A DNA stretch of 64,000 nucleotides from Schistocerca nitens (GCF_023898315.1 NC_064622.1:78750387-78814386), one strand, 5' to 3'; counted from the first letter of the stretch, positions 11,764 to 22,843 are shown. A program made the numbers and translations. The notes: a model not told the origin generated them from the sequence alone.

Positions 11764-11960
11764 GGCCGGTGTGGCCGTGCGGTTATAGGCGCTTCAGTCT
11801 GGAACCGCGTGACCGCTACGGTCGCAGGTTCGAATCCTGCCTCGGGCATGGATGTGTGTGACGTCCTTAGGTTAGTTTAGGTTTAAGTAGTTCTAAGTTC
11901 TAGGGGACTGATGACCACAGCTGTTAAGTCCCATAGTGCTCAGAGCCATTTGAACCATTT
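11764..11960 (+). mobile_element. SINE A copy (right member of head-to-head pair)
   Basis: Full-length SINE A reading rightward. The flanks are G-rich (runs of G before 11764 and after 11960), so a duplication is likely but its length is ambiguous. The G-rich spacer between the pair has several runs of four or more Gs. Confidence 0.92.
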
Positions 11961-12470
11961 GGGGGGGGTGGGGGGCGGAGGAATTCAATCGTCTAATGTC
12001 CAATATATTAAGCAGAGAGAATGGAGGTTGCAATAGTGATACATTCATGAACAGACCTGTAGAAAATAGACTAGCATGAGGAGCTGTGTTCCGACTGAGA
12101 ACTACAACAAGAGGGTTAAAGATTTTCTGTGGGAGGGGTACATTTGGGTTGAAATATTCGCACGTACATTAACTTCTTTTAATATGGCATATGAAAGAGA
12201 CAAGTGCAGGCATAATTTTACTTATGTCAGTGTAAAGCGGGTCACGACCCTACAAGCGCATCGTTTTCTACATATGTGCAGTGGCAGGGCACCAGTTATT
12301 TGTGCTTGACAATTGCGTAACTCGGAAACTGCGATAGCAGCGTAAACACTTCTACAGCCATAAATGGAAAACATCCTTTAAACAATAGCAATGCAGATGG
12401 AGAGCAGAGGTGATGCTCTCTCGCACGCTCAGTGCTGAAGTTACGAATAGGAGTAAATTGAAAGAAGTCA
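11961..12470. other. Unrecognised DNA
   Basis: G-run at the left end; otherwise no gene, repeat family or RNA recognised. Confidence 0.35.
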
Positions 12471-12524
12471 GAGAGAGAGAGAGAGAGGGAGAGAGAGAGA
12501 GAGAGAGGGAGGGAGAGAGAGAGA
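12471..12524 (+). repeat. (GA)n microsatellite with GGGA interruptions
   Basis: About 54 bp of GA repeats broken by GGGA units. It borders the GC-rich patch to the right. Apparent Ser/Leu-rich reading frames across it are repeat translation. Confidence 0.95.
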
Positions 12525-13081
12525 TTCTGCCGATTGTTAGCCGTTGTCCCACCGGTCACCTGTTGGAGGCGCGACTGACGACGTCTAGCGGGCAGCACCT
12601 GGCCGGCAGGAGCCGCACACAAAGTACCTGCCGATTGGTCCGCATTAGGCAGCATGACAAGTGGAAAGGCCGGCCCTAATACCGACGCTAATGCTTGTTT
12701 ACGCAGCTTCCGGTCACGGGCTGAGACCCGGGCGCGGTGCGCACACGCTGGATCCCAGAGCCGGCGGCTGGCGGTAGCAGCTCGTAAAGACGAGCAGGAC
12801 GCCGCCTCTGCTGCGGCCGGAAAACAATCCGCGGGCAATGATTGCTCGCGGTTCCTCAGGTGTCCGGCGACGCTAATTTACGATCAGGGCGCCGCCGCCT
12901 TTACTGCCGCGCGCCACCGCCGTTTGAAATATGCGGCGGCGGCGGCCATATGCCGCGGCACACACATCGCACCTCGGCTGATGTATTGCGGGCCGCGCGC
13001 GCCTTTGTTCTTCGCCGCCGTCGCCGCAGACGCGCGTTTCGACCGCCGTCTGCAAAAAAGGACATAGCTCTCCTCGTTCTA
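12525..13081. other. GC-rich CpG patch
   Basis: Strongly CpG-rich from about 12540 to 13060, with a run of GGC units near 12935-12945 and 'ggccatatgcc' near 12945. The overlapping frames on both strands are Ala/Arg-rich and lack domains. It is a candidate regulatory island adjoining a GA tract. Confidence 0.45.
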
Positions 13082-13105
13082 CCCCCCCCCCCCCCCCCCC
13101 CCCCC
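13082..13105 (+). repeat. Poly-C run (24)
   Basis: Uninterrupted 24-base C run, the longest homopolymer of C or G in the window. The poly-Pro reading frame over it is not a gene. Confidence 0.95.
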
Positions 13106-14056
13106 ACTTACCCGCCTGCCTCTGTCTCTCTTCATCTTTTCACTCGTCTCCTCCTCCCTCCCTCTGCCCTTCGCCACCTCCTCCTCCTCCGTTTCTTAAC
13201 GACTGTCACCCGCTTTTACTACCGGCCAACCAACCAGGCGGCTCGACTGCGTGGCAGATATCAGCGACACATACTGGATCTTTTTTGCACTGCGGGCCTC
13301 ATTCACAAGTCACGCCGTGTTGTGTACACCGACCATTATCACTCGGTCGTTTTTGCACGGCGTCATTGCGACCTCCGCGGCGTCACAGTTGGGACGTTAG
13401 TTCTACATTTCGTATTCAGCTCGTGGCGTTGTTCTTCCAGTCTGCCTCTTCGTTCTTAGACTGGTTCTCTGAATTGACTCCTTCACACTCTTTCATTGTT
13501 ATTCACTAGTCCACGCATTCCTCTTCCCCCATTTCCTCTTGCATAAATTTCATTCGATACCTCCTCGTATTCACTGCGTTTATTACCTTCATAAATTCAT
13601 CGCGTCTCAGCATACTCATTCCCACAAATTCCTTCTCTTCTTGTCTAACAGAAAATATATATCCTTCATATATAATTTCCTGGAACATACAACGCTGTAC
13701 CTACGTCTCTGCCACGATGCGGGTAAAACGTTTATTGACTTCGTCTAATTTGCGTCTGTACCATCCATATGACACTATAGTCCTTGTGATGTACGATCAG
13801 ATATTCCGCTTGCAGTGGAAGATATTTGACCTCTGTCTTGAATTTACTGGCACGCTAAGATATCTTTCTGTTAGAATTCCTTAACTGTTCGTTCATTCAC
13901 TACGATGTATCACATTTTACCTGTAGCTCTGCACGTATAAATCAACATTGCTGTTTACTTGCCATTTTTTAAAAGTACACCACTATGCATGCGTTGTTAA
14001 CTATAGGTGATACGATTGTATGTATTAGTACATAATGTTCGTAGGCACTCTTGTAG

Positions 14057-14059
<3 letters not shown>
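13106..14059. other. Pyrimidine-rich then AT-rich unrecognised DNA
   Basis: The first 120 bp are C/T-rich (tccctcctcctcc type). The rest is ordinary sequence with no recognised element. Confidence 0.35.
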
Positions 14060-14107
<48 letters not shown>

Positions 14108-14119
14108 CCCCTCTCTTTC

Positions 14120-14152
<33 letters not shown>

Positions 14153-14153
14153 T
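14060..14153 (+). repeat. Compound (CT)n-(GT)n-(GA)n microsatellite
   Basis: About 45 bp of CT repeats, a short spacer, a GT block at 14120-14135, then a GA block. CT and GA blocks are complementary, so the tract can fold into a hairpin with the GT block in the loop. Confidence 0.95.
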
Positions 14154-14791
14154 AGAGAATATAGAATATTATGAGGAGCTAGTCTTGACATGTACTGGAT
14201 TTTCTAACTCCTTTGACTACGTTTCGGATTATGCGGAATTGATGGACAAGCCTCTCTCAGGGATATTCTCAAGTAGCTGTGAATATCAGATGCTCTTTAT
14301 GATACGGCTAGGAACTAGGAGCTCAGAATAACTTTTAGTACACCTTGGTTTTTGTAGAAGCACTGTCTCTGCCGACTGAGTACATAAACCCTTTTAAAAA
14401 GGGCAAAAAATCTGCCACACTCAAATTGTGCTCTAAGAGGCGATAGGCTTTCAACGTGTGAGCTAGCCTGAAGAGAAACGCCGCGTAAAAAAATTGCTAC
14501 GTGCTCAGTTTCGTTAAGATGATCCAGTTGTTTGAAATTGTAAGTCATAGGATCTGGGCAGGTGACGACGAAATCACAGCCCGCTGCTCGTTGGCAGTTC
14601 AACTTTAGGACAAATATTTACAAATGTCAACGCCTAGTTCAGTCCATTAACAGGAGCTACGAAAGCTGCTTCACTTATTCCCTCGACAAAATTCTGCGTA
14701 ATTGTTAACACAGCAAGGAGCCTGAACTGCATGCAGCTCACAACTGATAATGAAGCGTATATGTATGTATATGATGTATTGTCTCTAGAAT
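14154..14791. other. Unrecognised DNA
   Basis: No gene or repeat family seen. Confidence 0.35.
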
Positions 14792-14793
14792 TA

Positions 14794-16215
14794 CACTCCC
14801 GGAAATTGAAATAAGAACATCGTGAATTCATTGTCCCAGGAAGGGGAAACTTTATTGACACATTCCTGGGGTCAGATACATCACATGATCACACTGACAG
14901 AACCACAGGCACATAGACACAGGCAACAGAGCATGCACAATGTCGGCACTAGTACAGTGTATATCCACCTTTCGCAGCAATGCAGGCTGCTATTCTCCCA
15001 TGGAGACGATCGTAGAGATGCTGGATGTAGTCCTGTGGAACGGCTTGCCATGCCATTTCCACCTGGCGCCTCAGTTGGACCACCGTTCGTGCTGGACGTG
15101 CAGACCGCGTGAGACGACGCTTCATCCAGTCCCAAACATGCTCAATGGGGGACAGATCCGGAGATCTTGCTGGCCAGGGTAGTTGACTTACACCTTCTAG
15201 AGCACGTTGGGTGGCACGGGATACATGCGGACGTGCATTGTCCTGTTGGAACAGCAAGTTCCCTTGCCGGTCTAGGAATGGTAGAACGATGGGTTCGATG
15301 ACGGTTTGGATGTACCGTGCACTATTCAGTGTCCCCTCGACGATCACCAGTGGTGTACGGCCAGTGTAGGAGATCGCTCCCCACACCATGATGCCGGGTG
15401 TTGGCCCTGTGTGCCTCGGTCGTATGCAGTCCTGATTGTGGCGCTCACCTGCACGGCGCCAAACACGCATACGACCATCATTGGCACCAAGGCAGAAGCG
15501 ACTCTCATCGCTGAAGACGACACGTCTCCATTCGTCCCTCCATTCACGCCTGTCGCGACACCACTGGAGGCGGGCTGCACGATGTTGGGGCGTGAGCGGA
15601 AGACGGCCTAACAGTGTGCGGGACCGTAGCCCAGCTTCATGGAGACGGTTGCGAATGGTCCTCGCCGATACCCCAGGAGCAACAGTGTCCCTAATTTGCT
15701 GGGAAGTGGCGGTGCGGTCCCCTACGGCACTGCGTAGGATCCTACGGTCTTGGCGTGCATCCGTGCGTCGCTGCGGTCCGGTCCCAGGTCGACGGGCACG
15801 TGCACCTTCCGCCGACCACTGGCGACAACATCGATGTACTGTGGAGACCTCACGCCCCACGTGTTGAGCAATTCGGCGGTACGTCCACCCGGCCTCCCGC
15901 ATGCCCACTATACGCCCTCGCTCAAAGTCCGTCAGCTGCACATACGGTTCACGTCCACGCTGTCGCGGCATGCTACCAGTGTTAAAGACTGCGATGGAGC
16001 TCCGTATGCCACGGCAAACTGGCTGGCACTGACGGCGGCAGTGCACAAATGCTGCGCAGCTAGCGCCATTCGACGGCCAACACCGCGGTTCCTGGTGTGT
16101 CCGCTGTGCCGTGCGTGTGATCATTGCTTGTACAGCCCTCTCGCAGTGTCCGGAGCAAGTATGGTGGGTCTGACACACCGGTGTCAATGTGTTCTTTTTT
16201 CCATTTCCAGGAGTG
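14794..16215 (-). mobile_element. Tc1-type DNA transposon, copy 2 (complete)
   Basis: Ends are imperfect inverted repeats of about 25 bp: CACTCCCGGAAATTGAAAT on the left, CACTCCTGGAAATGGAAAA read inward from the right. TA dinucleotides at 14792-14793 and 16216-16217 are the target duplication. The element is 1422 bp, a normal Tc1 length, with one open transposase gene on the minus strand. Copy 1 at the left window edge differs by under 1%, which indicates recent activity. Confidence 0.95.
14949..15971 (-). CDS. Tc1-type transposase, intact 340 residues
   Basis: A longer frame extends upstream to 16187, but I start at the MPRQRGREPY methionine (complement of 15969-15971). Family members start there, and the upstream 72 codons read through the terminal region without conservation. 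Residues 10-120 hold the paired-like helix-turn-helix regions (TDFERGRIVGMREAGWTYRR is the first). The catalytic domain shows Asp155 in VVFSDESRF, Asp244 in FQQDNARPH and Glu277 in SPDLSPIEHVWD. I count 32 residues between Asp244 and Glu277, two fewer than the classic DD34E of Tc1. All three catalytic residues are present and the frame is uninterrupted, so it may be functional. It acts on the terminal repeats of its own element and relatives. Confidence 0.93.
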   Translation of the reverse strand: MPRQRGREPYVQLTDFERGRIVGMREAGWTYRRIAQHVGREVSTVHRCCRQWSAEGARARRPGTGPQRRTDARQDRRILRSAVGDRTATSQQIRDTVAPGVSARTIRNRLHEAGLRSRTLLGRLPLTPQHRAARLQWCRDRREWRDEWRRVVFSDESRFCLGANDGRMRVWRRAGERHNQDCIRPRHTGPTPGIMVWGAISYTGRTPLVIVEGTLNSARYIQTVIEPIVLPFLDRQGNLLFQQDNARPHVSRATQRALEGVSQLPWPARSPDLSPIEHVWDWMKRRLTRSARPARTVVQLRRQVEMAWQAVPQDYIQHLYDRLHGRIAACIAAKGGYTLY

Positions 16216-16217
16216 TA

Positions 16218-18263
16218 TTATTACTTCGTGACCTGCTACGTTTCCTCGTACACTATCCGTCGTAGCCAGCATCTACGTCAACATCGAGACGACCTAATTT
16301 TCCAACACAGACTTGCCTCGTTTTACAACTGCGCTCGGCCACTGGTCAGAACGCGCAAAGCTCTCTCTCTCTTGCGAAGCGAGCGGCCAGATCGCTTTTA
16401 CTGTCCCACCTCTCCTGGTGCTAGCCGCCAACGTAGCTGGCTCTTCCAGTTCCGTGCCTTACTACGCAGGCGAAGCCTCTTCGCGAGGAGCGGGCGTTCA
16501 ATCTGCGGGACTTTGCCGCTGCGGCTTAATAATTGACTGCATATCGAATGGGAGAAAGAGAGGTAAGGGGGGGGGGAGGGGTTTCCAAACCACCAGGGTC
16601 CCTCCCTTTTATCCTTCCCCTACTCCATCCTCCCTCCTCAGCATCTCTGCGCTCCTTCCCCACTACCCGCCAACCCTTTCGAGACTTGCATTTTGATCAA
16701 TAATTGGATTCGCTCTGTATCAAGATCTCCGGCCCGATAAAATGCCCCGAATCGAGCATCCAGCGCTCGCCCGGCTTAGGAGCGGCGCTTGCTTTCGCCG
16801 ATCGCTTTGGCGGCTGACCCAGTTTCGCTGAAACCGCAGATCGAGTGCGCGCAGGGATACCCGTTCCACCGCGGAGCCTGCGTTCGTTTTGCTCCACCGG
16901 CTGTTTCGGAAGACTGGAGCCGCGTGGCGTGCATAGTCCGCATCAGGGAGGTGCTCCGAGAAAATGAAAAGGTTGCTCAGGAAGGAAAGCTATTCTTAGT
17001 TTGTTTCTCAGAGCTTATGTAGTTGCAATCGACTCATCATTGGAGCACCGATTTGCAACACAGGTAAATACCAGGGCACAATTTCGTTCTCCAAACACGA
17101 AATAGAGACTACATTAAGTACGTTAAATTGATTTCTTGTCGGCTAGCTGTATGCTACATCTGTCTACGAGATCAGTTTATTTATTGCGTCCTGATATTAT
17201 GCCGCTAGAAAGAATATCATGGACGAACGAGTGAATCGTCGGCTGCATGTTGGTGAGTTCGCAACAGGTTAAGTACCCAGCTGCTGTGTTGTTCTTAGAC
17301 CTCTTCGTTGGCTGTGTAATTCGAGCTTATTTCGTAAAGCTGGGTTAGATACGGGTTAACGACGGTTTGTATGGCACACAGGCGAGACTCGGTGGTTTCA
17401 AGCAATACGCTACGCCCGTTTGGGCAAACCCGGTTTTCGGTCCCCATCTCAGCCTCAGAAACACAACTTATAAATAACCAAACGTGAAAACACGCAGAAT
17501 AAAGTTCGTACGATTTGTTGGCTGGAAGCATATACGACTTTCGTTGTCATTTCACGCTAAAATGCCAGAGTGGGGAGAGGAATAGCCAGTCACTGGCCAA
17601 ATCCAAGATGAACCTAACATGATTATGGTACTACTGCAAAGGGAAGAACACGGAAGTTGCTCCATAAGGAGCGACGAATAATTGCTCCATAATCAGACTC
17701 TATTCCACTTTATGCCTTTCGTGTCGGCAGTTACACAGAGTTGACATTATTAACATAAAGTTGATGTTATTACTATTCTTAAGTCTATAGGTTGGTTATA
17801 AAAGACCAAATGTTAAGAAAAATATGCTTTATGCTTTAACGGCGTGTCACTTTGTAGTTTTAAGTACCTACGTTACATAAAGATTGTGAGACGCGCAACT
17901 TTCTGATGGCATGACGCCCCAGAGAGTTGAACCTTTTGTCTTTTTTACACAAAGGGTCAACAAAAAGTCTGATTTGCCGTTTGGTGTGTTATTGCTACGG
18001 GTTCTTGAGCAGTGCACAATATGTAGAACTACGACAGTGAAGAGTGCGGCAACCCTCTCGCTCGAAATATGGTAGCGCATAACGTGAAACAGCTTCACAG
18101 TGTCATCACATGGTGCGACATAACAAACCGATCATTGACTGCGAATGCGACTAGTAAATTTTAGCTTCACAGTTAAGCCACAACAGTTCGAGTCACCTAA
18201 AGAACGAACAATTCGCATTATCTGCGATGTCAATAAGAACATCAAGGTAATCTAAAGTACTAT
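16218..18263. other. Unrecognised DNA
   Basis: A G-run at about 16567-16580 and a C/T-rich stretch at 16590-16680. The 16313-16696 frame is driven by composition. No repeat family is recognised. Confidence 0.35.
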
Positions 18264-18273
18264 AAAGTACTAT

Positions 18274-18694
18274 CGCCGCGCGGGGTAGTCGTGCGGTCTC
18301 AGGCGGATTGTCACGGTTCGCGCGGCTCAAACCCCCCCCCCCCCCCGTCGGAGGTTCGAGTCCTCCCTCGGAGCCGGCCGTGGTGGCCGAGCGGTTCTAG
18401 GCGCTGCAGTCTGGAACCGCGCGACCGCTACTGTCGCAGTATCGAATCCTGCCTCGGGCATGGATGTGTGTGATGTCCTTAGATTAATTACGTTTAAGTA
18501 GTTCTAAGTTCTAGGGGACTGTTGACCTCAGAAGTTAAGTCCCATAGTGCTCAGAGCCATTTGAACCATTTTTGAACCTCCCTCGGACATGGGTGTCTGT
18601 TTTGTCCTTAGCGTAAGTTAGTTTAATTAGTCTGTAAGCCTAGGGACCGATGAACTCAGCAGTTTGGTCCCATAGAACCTTACCAAACATTTCC
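18274..18694 (+). mobile_element. SINE D copy, interrupted by a SINE A
   Basis: Outer SINE. The head is at 18274-18372 ('gccgcgcggggtagtcgtgc', box B 'ggttcgagtcctccctc') and the body resumes at 18588-18694 ('gtccttagcgtaagttag', 'tagggaccgatgaactcagc'). The head contains an expanded C-run at 18332-18346. Outer duplication 'aaagta(c/a)tat' at 18264-18273 and 18695-18704. The insertion splits it just after box B. Confidence 0.85.
18373..18576 (+). mobile_element. SINE A nested in SINE D
   Basis: Full-length SINE A. The 11-bp duplication 'cctccctcgga' at 18362-18372 and 18577-18587 is made of SINE D sequence, so SINE A arrived later. Confidence 0.95.
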
Positions 18695-18704
18695 AAAGTA
18701 ATAT

Positions 18705-19215
18705 CGGTAACTGATGATATTTATATTCTCATACCCTACGGAATCATGAATTTGACTGTAGGCTTGAACAGCACAGTGGTTCGCTAGCCAAGATCCATCG
18801 ATTTTTCTAGCCATGTTGAAGTTTATAAATTTGTGACCTGCAATTCGAATCACGGTGCAACTCTACATCTTTCTCATTTCAGGCACAAAGGAAACGTACA
18901 ACGAATTAGAGATAAAAGCCTCCAAGGTTTTGGCTCCTTCTTGTGAGACCGACGAAATCGCCCAGCAACACGTTAGTTTGAGTATTAGATTTGAAACATC
19001 CAACTATCTCGACAGAGCCGTACTCAGGAAGTCGTGCGTTCTTATTATGTAAGTAATTTTTCTTGTACTTTAGTTGCAAAAATAACCGTCGTAGTTTACA
19101 ATCGGAGGCTTAAGAAGCCAGCGAATCGGCGAAGTTAACGGACGGCGTGGCACCATAGTCGTGACGATGAATTAAAACGCTCATATAGCGTGTGCTGCTA
19201 CCTACTGTACTGTAC

Positions 19216-19219
<4 letters not shown>
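18705..19219. other. Unique DNA holding a weak exon candidate
   Basis: No repeat seen. A splice-flanked open stretch at 18883-19048 is listed separately. Confidence 0.35.
18883..19048 (+). other. Candidate internal exon (weak)
   Basis: A pyrimidine-rich tract ending 'tttctcatttcag' precedes 18883, and a strong donor 'gtaagtaat' starts at 19049. The 166 bases between are open in one frame (55 codons, starting GTKETYNELEIKAS), and the region is not a recognised repeat. I recognise no domain and no homologous protein. Splice-like signals of this kind also occur by chance in a window this size, so this is a prediction to test, not an annotation. Confidence 0.15.

Positions 19220-19256
<37 letters not shown>
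19220..19256 (+). repeat. (CT)n microsatellite
   Basis: About 37 bp of CT repeats at the left edge of a GC-rich patch. Confidence 0.95.
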
Positions 19257-19259
<3 letters not shown>

Positions 19260-19640
19260 CCCGAGACCCACCTGTCCCTCTACCTGCATCAGCCGCATGT
19301 GCCACTTTGCATGCGTGGCCGGAGACCCTTGGAAGAGGCGACAATGTTTACAAATGTCGCGTACGTTTACATATCTCCGCGGACGCGCGCTCACATATCA
19401 ATTGCGACCCGGACCCTTTGTTAAAGAGAAAGGGCGCGAGGGGGGGGGGGGAGTGTGGTTCCGGGTGTGGGGGTGGAATCGTAGGAAAGGTGCGGCAGGC
19501 GGCATGGACGTCACGTGCTACGCGCGCCGCTCGTGATTTGTGTGGGGGTAATGGGACACTGGGCATCCCTCACCGCTGCCACCGGCCAGATTTATTTATG
19601 GCCGCGTCGTGACTCTGCACCCGAAGTGAATTGAGAGGCC
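19257..19640. other. GC-rich patch
   Basis: CpG-rich, with a G-run at about 19441-19451 and TTTATGGCC at 19596-19604. TTTATGG is the kind of sequence bound by Caudal/Abd-B homeodomains, but one match means little. Confidence 0.4.
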
Positions 19641-22196
19641 CAAGAGGTGTGATCGGAACCGTTCACAGAAGACGGCGTTTCGCTGTGGTCTACGGCCCGC
19701 TAGAAGTGGAACATCATTTTATGTTAGGTTGCGTGTCACACTTACAAAATAAATTTTTTCCTCTGCAGCATAGTGCAAGCTGTTGTCGGACTACCTGGCA
19801 GATCACTTAGAAATAGTTTAGACACAACCTAGAGGTTGCTTCTATAATGAATCATTGACTCTGCAACAGGTATTACTTAATTTTCTGAATACTGTATGTT
19901 GTTAAAAAACAATATACTAATTGATTTGTTTTTTTGTTTGTTTGCAGGTACGATGCTGGTGCAGTCTCCTTTCTCTTACTCTTCAGCGGCGGTAAATATT
20001 AATTATTAGCTAATAGCCTATGTAAATTTTAAACTATTGCAAGGCTGAAATTAGGAGTTTGATTGCTCTTTTATGGGTTCCCAGAATTCTGTTCAATTGC
20101 TTGTTTTTGATTTGAAATAACTGTTTTCATTACCGGTCCTATCTTTAAAAAGCTTTGATATTGCTTCTCTATTAGTTTGTCTGGTATGGAGCCGTTTTGA
20201 GACTAAGATAAGCAGTACCCCACCAGAAAACGATGGACTAATATTGGGCAAATGAGTACTTTGTTTCTGGGAAACAGCTTTTTGCTGGACAGTGGCTACT
20301 CGTGTACAAAACATTGTGGAAAGTCATTTAGGAAATTTCTAAGGCAAACTGCAAGTTAGTGAACACTATCAAAATCCACCACGAAAGGCTAGTCTGATTA
20401 GTCGATAGAAAGGACACATTCGAAACCAGAACTAAGCGCCCTTCCATTTGGATATCGTTATATATTTTGTCACCCTGACGACAGGAGATAATTTGTCGTA
20501 CACGTAGTGAGATGCTCAGTTACTCTGTCGCCATGGTAACGGCATTTCTTTCCATTTATTCTTGCTTTCTGTTCTTCATCTGAATGACACAAATATCGTT
20601 CTGATTTACTAGTTGAAGCCAATTGACCGTTAAATTACTCTCACCGTCTCCATTTTCAGGCTTCAGGTGTACCAAATTCTCCCAGATTCATTGCAGTGTT
20701 GTACAACAGTTGTTGTTAGATGGCTGGAGTGCACATATCGTGTAATCAGAAATCCACAAGAGTAGTGAATATACATGGTGCCTGTCCTGATGCACCGATG
20801 GTTGCTTATCACCAGTTAGTTTCCATAAGGGCCTAAAGATGACACTGACGCAGTGTCGAAACGGATCGCGTAATTAATATATTTTATAAATAGTACGTCT
20901 GTTGGTATTCCTTATTCCTAAAAATATACTCCTCTTGTCGCTAAAGTAGTTAGTTAATCAAAGTAAGAGAAGACGTTTGTGCCATCCGTCTGCGGATCGA
21001 TTACACTTTGTTTTGTCTTTATCGTATTTTAACTGTTTCTGTAACGTATTTTCTGAGGCGCAGATAGTGTCAGCTCAGCATTTGCCTAAACGAGTGGGGA
21101 AAGCCGCATACACACCACACACAGACTGCCGATTTATCAAATCGACGGTCGTTAATCTACCGCCCAGTCTCGTAAGCTAGACCACTGCGCGTTAAGCTAC
21201 ACGATCAGGTATTTCCTGCTTAGTCTTCGGGGTATTGGTAGTATCCTTGGTGTTCTTGTAGTAGACCGCTCTCCCGGAGGTCTTCAATTTATACTACTAT
21301 ATAAAGACAAGTCATTGTTTAACGTTGTTTCGAGAAATTTCCATAAGTACTTAAGCGATTTACTGCAAGTTTTTACACAATGGTCTAATGAACATTTGGA
21401 CGGAAGTAGGCTACATACTTTTTAATATGTAAAATGTATAAATATACACGTTAAAGCGGAAAAATTGTTACCAAGAATCCCGAGAAATTCGTGACTTAAT
21501 TACTTCATACTCTTACACCATACACTCTTTCTCCTTACCGATTTCAAAAATAAAAAATAAAATAAAATCATAAGAACTAAAAGGTGCTCTTTTGTTTTCT
21601 TCCTCGCTGTCAGTTTCACAGAAGAGAGGAAAGTTGTATTTATGGTTTATCGACATACGATTAGAACACTATTAAAGCAGCTGAATCCCACAAATCTTTG
21701 TAATCCTATTCTTGCTGCGCAGATTAAAACTATACAGAATGCTGTCACTGAAGTTACCATCTTCACGGATCCAGCGGCTGGAAAGGTCTGTCTCATATCC
21801 CGTATACGAAAGATCCCAACAGATGTACCCATTCAACATACGCGATTTCAATTCCAGCCAACGTTTCGTTTGCTGCAACAATAATTAAGGCTCAGCGTCA
21901 GAGAGAGAGGAGTAGGACAGAGAAGGGGGAGGGGGGATGGACGTAGAGAGGTGGAGGAGGAGATCGACAGAGAGAGAGGAGAGCAGGTGATGCTCAGAGA
22001 GTGGTACGGGGAGGAGGACATACCCAAAGAGAGGGGGAGAAAGAGATGGGCAGAGAGGAGCGGTTGGGGACGAAATTTGGGATACATCCCAGTTCCCAAA
22101 CATACTTAGCGATTGCGAGGCTTTGCCGGGTTAGCTAGTGATGTGCGGTGCTGTGAGACATCTCGCCACATCGACGATGCAGTACCAGGATCGAAT
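19641..22196. other. Mostly unrecognised DNA
   Basis: Holds a possible micro-exon (19948-19991, listed separately) and a GA/GGA purine-rich stretch at about 21899-22070. The frames at 21642-21884 and 20977-21180 show no domain. Confidence 0.35.
19948..19991 (+). other. Candidate micro-exon (very weak)
   Basis: A T-rich tract ending 'tttgtttgcag' at 19947 precedes 44 bases that end in 'ggcg' before the donor-like 'gtaaat' at 19992. One frame contains an ATG and reads MLVQSPFSYSSAA across the donor. No homologue is recognised. Confidence 0.1.
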
Positions 22197-22525
22197 AAAA
22201 AAAAAAAACACTCCGTCTTCAGGCCACAAGTGGCCCATCGGGATCAAACGACCGCCGTGTTATCCTCCGTGGACGATGCGGATAGGAGGGGCGTGTGGTC
22301 AGCACGCCGCTCTCCCGATCGTTATGATGGTTTTCTGTGACCGGAGGCGCTACTATTCGGTCGAGTAGCTCCTCGGTTGGCATCACGAGGCTGAGTACAC
22401 CCAGAAAAATGGCAACAGCTCGTGGCCGCCCGTATGGTGACCCATCCAAGTGCCAGCCACGCCCGACAGCGCTTAACTTCGGTGATTTGCGGGAACCGGT
22501 GTATCCACTGCGGGAAGGCCGTTCG
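22197..22525 (-). mobile_element. 5S rRNA-derived SINE
   Basis: The minus strand of 22411-22522 closely resembles a 5S rRNA. It has the internal Pol III control motifs AGTTAAGC (complement of 22471-22478) followed by GCTGTCGGGCG, and GGATGGGTCACC (complement of 22436-22447), with AACCGGTG/ATCACCGAAG-type sequence before them. Downstream comes a body of about 200 bp, then a run of 12 T on the minus strand (complement of 22197-22208), which would terminate Pol III transcription. 5S-derived SINEs (class SINE3) are known from fish and some other animals. It is not a working 5S gene: the head is diverged and fused to an unrelated body. Confidence 0.8.
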
Positions 22526-22639
22526 AAAGCATGTAAATATTGTTCGTGGCCTGTTTCATACGGCGAGAGTGGAGGAGGGGGGGGGGGGAGGTATTCCGTG
22601 CTGAGGAGCACTGCATTTCGTCAGCTGTTCATTGTTCGT
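22526..22639. other. Short spacer with G-run
   Basis: G-run of 12 at about 22577-22588. Nothing else seen. Confidence 0.4.
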
Positions 22640-22834
22640 GAAGCCGGCCGCTGGTGGCCGTGCGGTTCTAGGCGCTTCAGTCTGGAACCGTGTGACCGCT
22701 ACGGTCGCAGGTTCGAATCGTGCCTCGGGCATGGATGTGTGTGATGTCCATAGGTTAGTTAGATTTAAGTAGTTCTAGGTTCTAGGGGACTGATGACCTC
22801 AGATGTTAAGTCGCATAGTGCTCAGAGCCATTTA
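22640..22834 (+). mobile_element. SINE A copy
   Basis: Bounded by the 9-bp duplication 'attgttcgt' (22631-22639, 22835-22843). The 3' end stops at 'gagccattta', a few bases short of the usual tail. Confidence 0.92.
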
Positions 22835-22843
22835 ATTGTTCGT

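Noticed and set aside
12842..13459. 205-codon frame with a poly-Pro stretch
   Set aside because: The Pro run is the 24-base C homopolymer and the rest is GC-rich or C/T-rich translation without a domain.
22411..22522. Functional 5S rRNA gene
   Set aside because: Diverged from 5S, present as a single unit and fused to a non-ribosomal body.
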